Part shown: in pieces, positions 26,750-34,984 of the stretch
Layout: each line of letters opens with the position of its first letter
How positions within the stretch are numbered: position 1 is the stretch's first letter
Source: Azospirillum cavernae
Lineage (GTDB): Bacteria; Pseudomonadota; Alphaproteobacteria; Azospirillales; Azospirillaceae
Reading direction: 5' to 3'
DNA: 57,992 bases
Assembly (NCBI RefSeq): GCF_003590795.1
Contig: NZ_QYUL01000008.1
Span: forward strand, 1 to 57,992
Position numbers and translations under genes: made by a program
Notes under the pieces: generated by a model
The model's input: only the letters and a program-made list of their open reading frames with translations
Database searches by the model: none
What the model was told of the DNA's origin: nothing

Positions 26750-28072
26750 TCACGCGGCTGCGCGGCCGGCGCGTACGTCGTAGTCGCGTCCGTTTCCGTC
26801 GAAACCGAGTTGGACGTTGCGGACGAAGGGCGACCACCAGACCAGTGCAGGCTCCAGGGGGCCGGGCAGCCGTCGGCCATTCTCGTCGCGCGGAGCGACC
26901 ATTCGAACCTTGTGATGGCCTCGGATCAAGGCGGCGACGGTCTGCTCCCGGCGCTGCTGGTGAAAGGACTCGCCGACACGCTCGGCACGCCGCTCGTACC
27001 GCGTCAGGTTCCACCTCACCGGCGCGGTGGAGAGAACCGGCGGCTTGCCCTGTTTCGCTCGCGACCGGTTGAGGCGTTCCATGGGGTCCTGCGGCCCGAT
27101 CTTCAGAGGTGCGTTTCGCGCGGCGAGGAGAAGCAGGAGGCGAACAGCCATCGCCGCGCAGCCGACGGCGATTCCGCTTAGGTGGCCGCTCGCGTCTCCT
27201 TCGACCGCATACCCATTGGGCTTCACCACGACCGTGCCCGGCAAGACAATCGTCTGCCCATGGGAATGCATCGCGGCTTCGAACCTTAGCAGTCCAGCCT
27301 CCATGCGTAGCAAGAGGCCGAAACGGTCCGGTAGGAACTCTGCGAAATCCGCCGCAGCATCAAGGTCGCGGTGGCTGTACTCGATCCAGCACGGGTTGTG
27401 AGGCAGTTTGATCAGCCGATCCCAATGCTGCGTGACTTCATCGGGCGGCAGTTTGAGTTCGCCGGCACGCTCGACGATCTGTCCTTCAATCGACAGGCGT
27501 GCGCAGGACCGCAGCGTGGCTGCCATACGCTTCGCCTCCTCAGGGGCACGCTTCTCAGCATCAAGGCCGGCAATGGCCGTGGCGAGCGTGCCTTTCAGTC
27601 GTGGAGCCTGCTGATCGACCAAGCCCATGAGGCCGTTGGCGCCGGCTGCGATGCTCCGACCGACGAGGGTGTTGATCACGCGCTTGACGTCCCTCATCGC
27701 CTTCGAACGTTCCTGAGACGCCCTCTCTGGCGGCTCGGCGGGCGGTGCATCAATGGATAGTGGCGTTCCCCAGCGCAACAGCGCCCAGGCGGCTCCCTGC
27801 TCCCAGACGGCAATATTCATCATGGCCCGCATCTGATTGACGCTCGTCGGGATGACGATGCGCAGCATGGCAGCAAGCCACGGCTCGCCAGCCGGTTTGC
27901 GGCACGCCACGGGTTCCAGGCCAAGCGCCGAGCGGTCGGACTGCAACTGCCGCCAGACCGCCTCACCACCGCCCGGAACTGCGGCGTAGCAGGTCACCAT
28001 CGCGTCCATGTCGCCATCCAAGGCGATATCGAACCGGAAACCTCCAGGGACGGGAACCGCCGTGAAGGACAT
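26750..28072 (-). CDS. Hypothetical protein, at least 440 aa, with 5' frameshift at an A6 tract
   Basis: ATG 28072 is only the first in-frame ATG. Protein-like sequence continues upstream (HLTLESGHSALIDPG...LRALHPFAEGKTTVVEG). The natural start is ATG 28236, which has CAGGAG 8 bases upstream and reads MSQNK. It is out of frame by one base at a run of six A (28219-28224); seven A would join them into about 495 residues. The product is soluble, helical in the middle, with a short hydrophobic stretch (IAVGCAAMAVRLLLLLAA). Family unknown. It is the first gene of a leftward overlapping set. Confidence 0.6.
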   Translation of the reverse strand: MSFTAVPVPGGFRFDIALDGDMDAMVTCYAAVPGGGEAVWRQLQSDRSALGLEPVACRKPAGEPWLAAMLRIVIPTSVNQMRAMMNIAVWEQGAAWALLRWGTPLSIDAPPAEPPERASQERSKAMRDVKRVINTLVGRSIAAGANGLMGLVDQQAPRLKGTLATAIAGLDAEKRAPEEAKRMAATLRSCARLSIEGQIVERAGELKLPPDEVTQHWDRLIKLPHNPCWIEYSHRDLDAAADFAEFLPDRFGLLLRMEAGLLRFEAAMHSHGQTIVLPGTVVVKPNGYAVEGDASGHLSGIAVGCAAMAVRLLLLLAARNAPLKIGPQDPMERLNRSRAKQGKPPVLSTAPVRWNLTRYERRAERVGESFHQQRREQTVAALIRGHHKVRMVAPRDENGRRLPGPLEPALVWWSPFVRNVQLGFDGNGRDYDVRAGRAAA

Positions 28073-28355
28073 CCCCTCAACGACCGTCGTTTTCCCTTCT
28101 GCAAATGGGTGCAGGGCTCGCAGGGTATCCTGCAGGCCATCCTTAGATCCTGGGTCGATCAGGGCCGAGTGGCCTGATTCCAGCGTCAGATGGTGAATTT
28201 GACGAATTATATTTCCGATTTTTTATTCTGCGACATGAAGACATTCTCCTGTTCAAACCTGCTTGCGAGCGGCGATCTTCCGCGGGTACCCGAAATATTG
28301 AATAATTCGAGACGTGAGGCCCGAAGTGGGCGAATCCGAGAAATCGGGTGGATGG

Positions 28356-29336
28356 TCAAGCAGCGTTACGGCTTAACACTCGGTCGACCTCCGCGATCCG
28401 GTGCCCGATCCAGCGCATCACCGGCACCGCCATCGAGTTCCCGAGCGCCTTGTAGCGATGACCGTCGGACGCCATGCCCTTTCGCCAAGGGATCAGCGTA
28501 TAGTCGTCAGGGAAGCCCTGAAGGCGTTCGCACTCGCGGGGCGTCAGACGACGGACGCACCCGGCGTACGCAACCGCCTGCACATTGGGGCGAGCCTCAA
28601 GAGTGTAGGTGACGTCCGGCTGGTAACCCTTCCCCTGCGGTCCAGACTCCAGGTTTGTGCTCACGGCTCGCTCCTGGATCGCGTAGGCGATCAGGCCGCC
28701 ATCGCAGTCGAAGTCTGTGCCGAGGCCGCCGCCTTTAATGCTCGCGCTAAGGCTGGGGGCAACGTCCGGCCACGCTTTTCGGATCGGTGGAGAATGCCCT
28801 GACATGCTGTGGCGCTCAAAAAGTACTGCGGCGGCACGTCGCCAGTCTCCAAGATATGCGACAACGAAAACACGACGGCGGCGCTGGGCCACTCCGAAGT
28901 ACTGAGCATCAAGCACTCGGTAGGCCCACCCATACCCGAGTTCGCCCAGCCCCCCGAGAACGGAGCCAAAGTCTCTCCCTTCGTTGCTCGACAAGACGCC
29001 GGGCACGTTCTCCCAGACCACCCACCGGGGGCGCAATCTGTGAGCCAGTCTAAGATATTCGAGCGCCAAGTTACCGCGTTCATCCGCCAGTCCTCCTCGG
29101 AGACCTGCGATGCTGAAGGATTGGCAGGGGGTTCCGCCGACAAGAATGTCAATTGATTCATTATGTTTAGCCTCGATCGTCGTGAAGTCGCCATGCAGGG
29201 CCACGGTCGGGTAATGCTGGGTCAGCACCGCACGAGGGAACGCTTCGATTTCAGACAGGAAGGCCGCGCGCCACCCCAGAGGGTGCCACGCAACCGACGC
29301 CGCCTCGATACCCGAACACACTGAACCGAAAATCAT
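28356..29336 (-). CDS. C5 cytosine DNA methyltransferase (Dcm/phage type)
   Basis: A 326-residue enzyme that transfers a methyl group from SAM to cytosine C5. All core motifs are present: I FGSVCSGIEA (3-12), IV GGTPC71QSF with the catalytic Cys, VI WEN110V, VIII QRRRRVF (151-157), and X YKALGNSMAVPVM near the end. The target recognition region between VIII and X is short, as in phage and plasmid enzymes. ATG 29336 is preferred, with GGAG 6 to 9 bases upstream; TTG 29348 is the alternative. No cognate restriction enzyme is adjacent, so it is solitary. Its promoter has a palindrome in the spacer. Confidence 0.9.
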   Translation of the reverse strand: MIFGSVCSGIEAASVAWHPLGWRAAFLSEIEAFPRAVLTQHYPTVALHGDFTTIEAKHNESIDILVGGTPCQSFSIAGLRGGLADERGNLALEYLRLAHRLRPRWVVWENVPGVLSSNEGRDFGSVLGGLGELGYGWAYRVLDAQYFGVAQRRRRVFVVAYLGDWRRAAAVLFERHSMSGHSPPIRKAWPDVAPSLSASIKGGGLGTDFDCDGGLIAYAIQERAVSTNLESGPQGKGYQPDVTYTLEARPNVQAVAYAGCVRRLTPRECERLQGFPDDYTLIPWRKGMASDGHRYKALGNSMAVPVMRWIGHRIAEVDRVLSRNAA

Positions 29337-29349
29337 GCTGCTCTCCAAC

Positions 29350-29378
29350 AGTATAGTTCCCGCTGGGAACTGAGTTAA
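29350..29378 (-). promoter_or_regulatory. Promoter of the methyltransferase with palindromic operator in the spacer
   Basis: Reading leftward: TTAACT (29378-29373), 17 bases, then TATACT (29355-29350). The spacer and its edges are the palindrome AGTTCCC-GCT-GGGAACT (29355-29371 on +). A repressor bound there would block the promoter. The predicted transcript start is only about 7 bases before ATG 29336, so the mRNA would be almost leaderless. A sister site lies at 30891-30919. Confidence 0.6.
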
Positions 29379-29486
29379 TGTAAATTTTCAGAATTTAGCG
29401 GACGACGGTTTCCACAAGCGTTCCACCGATCCTGAGACTGGACGATTGAAGCATCGCACTGCAGACGATTACGATCTTGGAGTTGC

Positions 29487-30011
29487 TTAGTTCGACGATG
29501 CAGTCGTCTCTGCAACCATAGAGGTCGACCCGTCATTCTCGGGCCACGCCCAGTGCCCGATGTCGAGTGGCACGAACTCGGCCTCGTCCATGGCGCGCTC
29601 TGACTTGGTCATCACATGCGACATGACATCGTTGGGAACGCGACGCCCGGTTTCGAAAATGTCGATCTTGATCCACACCTCCTCACCGGCGATCGCTACC
29701 GGACCCTCGGGCGAACCCCATCCCCTTCTGACAATTCCAGAAAGGCGCGGGTCATCGGGTATGCCGGTCAGAAAGGCGCGCAACGCCTCGGCACACGCGT
29801 CACGCCCCACCAGCGCCAGGGCTCCCTTGCTGACGAGGGTCAGTCCAGGCAGGCGCCTCGCAGCGTTGGCGTCCTGGTTGACGGTTTTGGAATGATATCC
29901 GAAATCAATATTATCGAACGCTGCGTGGAGCGCCTGCATCAGATTTCGCGTCCGTGGATCCTCGTAGTCCTCAGCGAGATCATCAGGGTGTAGGGGGGTG
30001 GTACTGGTCAT
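29487..30011 (-). CDS. Hypothetical protein, 174 aa
   Basis: ATG 30011 has GGAGAATAATT just upstream. The product is soluble alpha/beta (LTLVSKGALALVGRDACAEALRAFLTGIPDDPRL, then EVWIKIDIFETGRRVPNDV) and ends in an acidic Ser/Thr tail. No family is recognised. It is the last of three leftward genes (30831 to 29487) joined by overlap or 2-base gaps. Confidence 0.55.
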   Translation of the reverse strand: MTSTTPLHPDDLAEDYEDPRTRNLMQALHAAFDNIDFGYHSKTVNQDANAARRLPGLTLVSKGALALVGRDACAEALRAFLTGIPDDPRLSGIVRRGWGSPEGPVAIAGEEVWIKIDIFETGRRVPNDVMSHVMTKSERAMDEAEFVPLDIGHWAWPENDGSTSMVAETTASSN

Positions 30012-30013
30012 AA

Positions 30014-30262
30014 TTATTCTCCTTTCCGTGCCGGGCTGCGGACGGCAATCTCTCGCTCGATGCGTTCGAGCCATATTGAGCGGTTAGCGGCAACCGGTTG
30101 TCGGCTGCCGTAGTACCATTTCCGAATTCCTCCGGGCGATAGACCCAGCAAACTGGAAAGCATCGCTATCCTCTGATTTTTGGTTCCCGTCGGGGCCAGA
30201 AGAGCGCCCAGAAGAAGAAGCCGACGGCGGAACAGGGGCGATGTTGTTTCCCTTCCACGCAT
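30014..30262 (-). CDS. Small HTH-like DNA-binding protein, 82 aa
   Basis: The start is ATG 30262, which overlaps the stop of the preceding gene (TGATG). The segment NQRIAMLSSLLGLSPGGIRKWYYGSRQPVAANRSIWLERIE resembles a Cro/XRE-like helix-turn-helix. It is small, basic and probably a regulator within its own operon. Confidence 0.5.
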   Translation of the reverse strand: MRGRETTSPLFRRRLLLLGALLAPTGTKNQRIAMLSSLLGLSPGGIRKWYYGSRQPVAANRSIWLERIEREIAVRSPARKGE

Positions 30263-30831
30263 CAGAACGCAACCTCGCGTCCGGTCCAGCGAACTCGCCG
30301 CCAACCGCCCTCAGCGCTGACCGATACCGCGATAGTCGGGAATGCGTTCTGGCCCGCTGCGATATCGGCAAGGCATTCCGCACACACAGCCTTTTCCGAG
30401 CGACCGTTTCCAGGCAGCACAACGCCAGGAATACTCCCGTCCACCAGCGTCACGACGACCGGGTCCCTGGTTCCGCATTGCTCGCAGCGCCCAACCTCGA
30501 TATCAGCACCATTCGGCAGCCGCTGGCCCGTCTTCTGCTGACTGAACTGGTAGGAACGCTCCTGCTTCGCCTCGGGTGTCAAGAGATTCGATGGATCGTC
30601 CGTCAATAACCAAATTTCTCGACTTGTGCCGCGCTCCACGCCGAACACTCGGGCCGGTTCATCGGGCCGAAATGCAGCGCGCATCTCCGCGATCGCCACA
30701 GAGATGTCTGCTTCCGTCTCAACCTGATCCCAGCGGTCGGAGCCCAGGCCAGAATGCCCGCCGCAGTAGATGGTGTACTCCAAGTACTTGGGCAGACCGT
30801 CGCCCTTCATACGTCTCTTCGCTTCTCCCAT
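30262..30831 (-). CDS. Hypothetical protein with CxxC pair, 189 aa
   Basis: AGGAGTGGGTT precedes ATG 30831. The N-terminus is basic (MGEAKRRMKGDG). Two Cys pairs about 30 residues apart (C-E-Q-C and C-A-E-C) suggest a zinc ribbon. The C-terminal strand region ends RWTGREVAF. It is the first gene of the three-gene operon under the promoter at 30891-30919. Confidence 0.55.
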   Translation of the reverse strand: MGEAKRRMKGDGLPKYLEYTIYCGGHSGLGSDRWDQVETEADISVAIAEMRAAFRPDEPARVFGVERGTSREIWLLTDDPSNLLTPEAKQERSYQFSQQKTGQRLPNGADIEVGRCEQCGTRDPVVVTLVDGSIPGVVLPGNGRSEKAVCAECLADIAAGQNAFPTIAVSVSAEGGWRRVRWTGREVAF

Positions 30832-30890
30832 AACCCACTCCTTGATCTACAGCGAAAGGCGCCCATGCTCACTCGCTGAAATCCGATTTC

Positions 30891-30919
30891 AGTGTAGTCC
30901 CCGCTGGGTACCGCGTCAA
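30891..30919 (-). promoter_or_regulatory. Promoter of the three-gene operon, sister of the methyltransferase promoter
   Basis: Reading leftward: TTGACG (30919-30914), exactly 17 bases, then TACACT (30896-30891). The spacer holds GTACCCAGCGGGGAC, an imperfect version of the palindrome at 29355-29371. The two regions align over more than 100 bp (29349-29470 with 30890-31024), including the 3' end of the XRE gene, so one is a duplicate of the other. Confidence 0.6.
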
Positions 30920-30983
30920 CACATTTCCGAATTTAGTGGACGATTTCCACAAGCGCTCTGCCGATCCTGAGGTCGGACAAGAC

Positions 30984-31865
30984 TCACCCAAAATTGGACG
31001 ATCGAGGCGCCGCACTGCAGGCGGCCATGATCGCATGGCCTAGCCGGGCACTGAGACGGAACCGACCTTTCTCCAGCGCATAAACATGCTGCCTGGACAC
31101 GCCGATTATCTCTCCAAGTTGTGCCTGCGTCAGTCCCGCCCGGCTCCGAAACGCCACTATGTCTTCAGGCCGCATCGTCTCGATAACGAGGTCGTCAAGG
31201 TAGCGAATGACCGCACGTAGCATGCCCTCTACAATTGGCCCGGATGCGGTGCCCGCCTGAACGCGCTGATGGATGGTTGCCACGTACAGCCGAACGTTCT
31301 GCGGCATACCAAGATGGTCCATACCAATCAGTTCAGGCAACGGTGGCAAATTTTGTTCTTTCAGAAAATATGATTGCACGAGTTCGTCATCGCCCAGGCC
31401 GAAGTCGCGGATGTTGGCGCCTGTCCGAAGCAGCGCCTGCTGCACCTCATAGAGGCAATCGTCCGCTTCGTTTTCGTCTGCGACATCGTGCCAAGCGATG
31501 TCGGAAACGATGAACCCGAGTGCTTGGTCAGCGGTCGGGATCTCCACGTCGAGCGGCTGGCCGTTGAGGGCGAATGGCAGGTCGAACGGCATGCCGGTGG
31601 CCAGCACCTTCGTGGCGAATCCCCGGCGCACATGCGGTTCCGCTTTCCTGAACTGCTCCCTGACCGCTTCGATGAACCGCTTGGAGTTCGCTGACAGCGC
31701 GCCTTCATCCTGGACATTGATCGCGCGGACCGGGATCGTTTGGTACGCGAACAGCAGGCCGTCGGGGTCCAGGTGGGCCCGCTGGAGTTTTGCCACGAGG
31801 CCACCCCAGAAATCCTTCTCGCTCACATCACAATTTTCAGAATTTTTTGCCGCAACGTTTTCCAT
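30984..31865 (-). CDS. XRE-family regulator with large N-terminal domain
   Basis: A 293-residue protein. The last 55 residues are a clear XRE/Cro helix-turn-helix (RSRAGLTQAQLGEIIGVSRQHVYALEKGR). Residues 1-230 are an unassigned, mostly helical ligand or partner domain. It sits between duplicated promoter blocks on both sides (30891 and 31896), making it the obvious candidate to bind them. Its own start is close to an ATTTCCGAATT motif (31881-31891), so autoregulation is plausible. An antitoxin role is possible but no toxin is adjacent. Confidence 0.7.
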   Translation of the reverse strand: MENVAAKNSENCDVSEKDFWGGLVAKLQRAHLDPDGLLFAYQTIPVRAINVQDEGALSANSKRFIEAVREQFRKAEPHVRRGFATKVLATGMPFDLPFALNGQPLDVEIPTADQALGFIVSDIAWHDVADENEADDCLYEVQQALLRTGANIRDFGLGDDELVQSYFLKEQNLPPLPELIGMDHLGMPQNVRLYVATIHQRVQAGTASGPIVEGMLRAVIRYLDDLVIETMRPEDIVAFRSRAGLTQAQLGEIIGVSRQHVYALEKGRFRLSARLGHAIMAACSAAPRSSNFG

Positions 31866-31880
31866 ACCTTGACACCTCGT

Positions 31881-31924
31881 ATTTCCGAATTCATGCTTAG
31901 CGTGACATGTCGCCTTGAGCGTGT
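31881..31924. promoter_or_regulatory. Divergent control region: ATTTCCGAATT motif and GACATGTC block, copy 2
   Basis: This short region separates the XRE gene (left) from the 113-aa gene (right). It holds ATTTCCGAATT (31881-31891) and TAGCG-T-GACATGTC-G-CCTTGAGCGT (31898-31922), the latter repeated at 24714-24742. Reading leftward a TTGACA lies at about 31926-31921. It is the likely regulatory hub for both genes. Confidence 0.5.
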
Positions 31925-31956
31925 CAATTCACATATTTTGGAAAACGGAAGACGTG

Positions 31957-32298
31957 ATGGCCAATACGATCTCAGTTTCGTGGTGGGGTAATACCGGCAA
32001 AGCCGAGATACCAGACGAGGTGGAGTGCCGGGATGGCGAGGAACGCATTGCAGCGGCCATCCGCGCAGTCGAAGCCGCTAATGCCGGCACGACCTGCGTG
32101 ACGTGCCGGCGGGATGGATGGGAGCAACGCGGTGGACGCCCGGTACGAGAGATCTACCAAGTCACGCTCGGCAGAGCATCTGATGGCGGCTTCATCGTGA
32201 CCGGAGAAATTTGTATTTCTCTTACCGTCGATGATTCCCGCATCGGACCGCAGAGCCTCTCCTACTGGGACCGGCTCCGCTCGCGGAGGAACCCATGA
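31957..32298 (+). CDS. Hypothetical protein, 113 aa
   Basis: CGGAAGACGTG precedes ATG 31957. The product is small and mixed alpha/beta (TISVSWWGNTGKAEIPDEVECRDGEE at the start, VTGEICISLTVDDSRI near the end), with a CVTC pair in the middle. No family is recognised. Its stop overlaps the start of the six-HTH gene (ATGA), so the two are co-translated. Confidence 0.55.
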   Translation: MANTISVSWWGNTGKAEIPDEVECRDGEERIAAAIRAVEAANAGTTCVTCRRDGWEQRGGRPVREIYQVTLGRASDGGFIVTGEICISLTVDDSRIGPQSLSYWDRLRSRRNP

Positions 32299-33182
32299 GC
32301 CAGAAGCGGATCGACCGGGCACAGGTCATGAGGCTCTACGGTGAGGGACTGCGTGCTACCGACGTTGCGCGCGCCGTCGGCGCCGATCGGGCGATGGTTG
32401 CGCAAATCATCCGTGATCACGGTGGATCGCCCGCCGCACGAATGGCGGCTAAGTGCATCGACCTGAACGTGGTGCGCTCCCTCGTCGAACTCGGCCTCTC
32501 GCAGCCGGCGATCGCCGCCGAACTGGGCGTCAACGAGGATGCCGTGCGAGCCGCCGTCAAGCGGGCCGGACTGTCCAGGCCGGCGCCTCCGCCGCCACTG
32601 GACGCGGTCGAACGCCGCGAAGCGCGTCGCATGCGGGATTCCGGGATGTCGGTCCGCGCGATCGCCCGCGCCTTCGGCCGTGGCTCACGAGCCATCCGCA
32701 CCGCACTGCGTCCCCCTCGCCGTGCCCGCATCCCTCGACAGATGCTGATCGCGATCCATATGCGCGCCGCGATCCTGGACATGGCTGCGGCTGGTGCCAC
32801 CAGTGCCGAAATCGTCGCTCGCCTTCGTATCTCGGAGAGCGTCGTCCGCAGGTTACGGCGAGCCTCGGAATATCCTCCCCGCTGGAACCACGTGGACGCC
32901 GGCAGGGCCCTTGTCCTCCGGGCGGAAGGAGTGAGACCAGCGGCAGTAGCACGCCTCTTGGGATGCAGCGTAAGCCGCGTAATGTCCATCAGCCGGGAGC
33001 GCGGCGTCGGTCGCGGCGCCCTGGGCCGTAAAGCCGAAGCCCTTCTTTTGGATGGCATGCCGGTGAGCGAAATCTCCCGCCTGTTGGATGCCGATCCCGA
33101 CGCCATCACCTCGGCGCTGCGCCAGCGCGCCGCGTTTCGGGCCAAGCGCGAAGGGTCAGCGATGATGGCGGCACGGCCATGA
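32295..33182 (+). CDS. Protein made of six tandem helix-turn-helix units
   Basis: A 295-residue protein, almost entirely repeated homeodomain-like HTH units of about 35-50 residues. Each has the pattern (V/A)xxLxxxGxxxxxIAxxLGxxxxxVxxxxRxxG. Units begin near residues 8, 58, 107, 158, 204 and 246. Examples are LVELGLSQPAIAAELGVNED and RAEGVRPAAVARLLGCSVSR. The units resemble the DNA-reading domain of Hin-type resolvases, but no recombinase domain is present. The Arg-rich composition fits DNA binding along an extended or repeated site. Function is unknown. Confidence 0.7.
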   Translation: MSQKRIDRAQVMRLYGEGLRATDVARAVGADRAMVAQIIRDHGGSPAARMAAKCIDLNVVRSLVELGLSQPAIAAELGVNEDAVRAAVKRAGLSRPAPPPPLDAVERREARRMRDSGMSVRAIARAFGRGSRAIRTALRPPRRARIPRQMLIAIHMRAAILDMAAAGATSAEIVARLRISESVVRRLRRASEYPPRWNHVDAGRALVLRAEGVRPAAVARLLGCSVSRVMSISRERGVGRGALGRKAEALLLDGMPVSEISRLLDADPDAITSALRQRAAFRAKREGSAMMAARP

Positions 33183-33221
33183 ACCTTGGAACTCTGAATT
33201 CTAAATTTTGAGAAGCGCACT

Positions 33222-33797
33222 ATGCCCATCAGATACTTTCCCCCTCCAAACGATTCCGATTGTGATGACGATTTCGAATACATTCCGCACCTGGAAGATC
33301 AGGAAAACGGGCCGATACTCATCGTCTCCCAGTATCAGAACAACTTCGGCCGCGGAGTCCGCGGATGGGTCAAGACGTTCAGCAACTGGGATGAAGCAGG
33401 TGGATCCTTGAGCGAAGACATCTACGTGTCGCGCTTTCAGGAGACTGCGGAGTCGCTCCTCGAAATCTGGGGCGATGAGGAGTCGATCCCCGTCGAGGCA
33501 CTCGCCATCGTTCGGGCACACGGCAAGGTCATGGCATGGCAGGCTGTTGGCATTTCCGACGACGTCGAATATTTTGCGCCGGAAGAACAACCTTCCGCAG
33601 AGAGATTCATCCGCCGAAACTTCGAGGGTCTGGTTCCGGAACTTGATGCGATCCTGACCTTCCTCCAAGGCAGGACGCAGATCCGCGAATGGATCGGCAC
33701 GCCGGAGGACTGGAGCCGTCTGGAGGAGGATGTCGCCATGGCCGCGTACGAAGCCGGCTATGACATCGCCGATCTGCTTGATGACGTTGAGCGATGA
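33222..33797 (+). CDS. Acidic hypothetical protein, 191 aa
   Basis: GAGAAG precedes ATG 33222 at usable spacing. The product is acidic throughout (DSDCDDDFEYIPHLEDQENG near the start), with no membrane segment. The C-terminal helix is rich in Glu/Asp and Ala (EEDVAMAAYEAGYDIADLLDD). No family is recognised. It follows the six-HTH gene on the same strand after a 40-bp gap and may belong to the same transcript. Confidence 0.55.
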   Translation: MPIRYFPPPNDSDCDDDFEYIPHLEDQENGPILIVSQYQNNFGRGVRGWVKTFSNWDEAGGSLSEDIYVSRFQETAESLLEIWGDEESIPVEALAIVRAHGKVMAWQAVGISDDVEYFAPEEQPSAERFIRRNFEGLVPELDAILTFLQGRTQIREWIGTPEDWSRLEEDVAMAAYEAGYDIADLLDDVER

Positions 33798-33875
33798 CTC
33801 ATCAACGATGCCATTCCGATCAGCATCGCGGTGGCGCGGACGGACCGTGCGGAGGCGAATTCATGGAAACAGCCA

Positions 33876-34321
33876 TCATTGGCCTCTCATCTTCAGCACG
33901 CATTCCCTCATGTGCTCCAGCATCGTGATTGCATTCTGATTCGAGGTCTCCGGCAGAAAGTGATCGACGTAGCGCGTCCCTCCCGTCCCCGTGAATTCGA
34001 CGGCAACCGATTTCGCTTTCATCACCCGCGATGCGAAAGCATCCGACTCGCCCGCGTTCCGACCAGCGGCTCCGTTGCGCCGTCGTAACGCATGCGCGCG
34101 GCGATCTCCGGATCCCTGAACGCGGCACCGGGTACGCGGAAGCCGGCCGAGTATTGCTGGACCTTCCCGTCCTTCTGCCCGCAGACGAAATGGTAGGTCA
34201 TCGAGCGCTCGCCCTTCAGCGCATGGCTGATGGTCACGTCGTCGGTCATCGGGTCGACCTCGCGTCGGATGTCCCACTCGGCGGCTGCGAGCGTGGACGC
34301 GATCCTGCGGCTTGTCGTCAT
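33876..34321 (-). pseudogene. Hypothetical gene split by one-base frameshift
   Basis: ATG 34321 has GAGGAGGGCG upstream and reads TTSRRIASTLAAAEWDIRRE, on through a natural-looking domain (TYHFVCGQKDGKVQQYSAGFRVPG). The frame fails after EPLVG near 34063. One extra base there continues as NAGESDAFASRVMKAKSVAV and on to a helical C-terminus (ITMLEHMRECVLKMRGQ) stopping at 33876, for 148 residues. Mutation or a sequence error cannot be told apart here. A short frame starting at 34436 (AKNDIENGVVHRDLIKAAGG) may be another broken small gene upstream. Confidence 0.5.
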
Positions 34322-34550
34322 CGCCCTCCTCTCGCCGCGTCGCCGGGAGTTTCCGTAGCCGATGGTCACAGCCACCGGCCGCCTTGATGAGATCCCTGTG
34401 CACGACTCCGTTTTCGATGTCATTTTTCGCCATCAATGAAATAAATTATCAGTAATAGTATTCGATGATCCGTATACGCTCATTATTACTCCAGAAATAA
34501 TATTATAAGATTATCAGAAACTTCAAATTTATGCTTGCAAACATTGAATT

Positions 34551-34574
34551 ATTTCGTCATTTTTCTTACGAAAT
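34551..34574. promoter_or_regulatory. Inverted repeat in AT-rich leader
   Basis: ATTTCGT, 10 bases, ACGAAAT, within the AT-rich gap 34437-34609 before the 101-aa gene. The core TTCGTCATTTTTC recurs at about 35259-35271. It may be an operator or part of a promoter; the AT content contrasts sharply with the flanks. Confidence 0.35.
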
Positions 34575-34609
34575 GTGGTCACGCAAACAACTATATTCAT
34601 GAGGTTCTC

Positions 34610-34915
34610 ATGGGTGTCGCAATGATCTGGATCTGGGGTGAGTGGCTTTACTACGACGCCAACGGCGGGGTGCCGCTTGGTACCCCGCTCCTCCTCGAAT
34701 GTCATGATGGTATCTTTGCCTGGGCTGCGGGTGGCCTGGTAGGCGAGTGTCCTCATCTCGTGGGCGCGAAGGCGGCGGCCGAAGCCGCTCTCGGTGAGAA
34801 CGAGGACGGCTTCGTCAGTATCGGCAATGTCGTGGCGCCGATCCGATGGTTCGCGGGCCGTGGCGAGCCGGTCCCTTTTACTTCGCCGGTGCCAAAAGCG
34901 ATCAGGAAAGACTGA
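34610..34915 (+). CDS. Hypothetical protein, 101 aa
   Basis: GAGG 6 bases before ATG 34610 supports the start over a longer frame beginning in the AT-rich leader. The N-terminal half is aromatic-rich (MIWIWGEWLYYDANGG), the C-terminal part has a beta-hairpin look (GFVSIGNVVAPIRWFAGRG). No family is recognised. Confidence 0.55.
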   Translation: MGVAMIWIWGEWLYYDANGGVPLGTPLLLECHDGIFAWAAGGLVGECPHLVGAKAAAEAALGENEDGFVSIGNVVAPIRWFAGRGEPVPFTSPVPKAIRKD

Positions 34916-34984
34916 AGCCGGTGTGTATGCTTTCCACGCTCGCAAAGCCGAGCGGACGGGCATCGGCGCATGCCAAGTATCGGA

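Noticed and set aside
30984..31865. Toxin-antitoxin module with the XRE protein as antitoxin
   Set aside because: No adjacent gene has a recognisable toxin motif, and the large N-terminal domain does not match known antitoxins.
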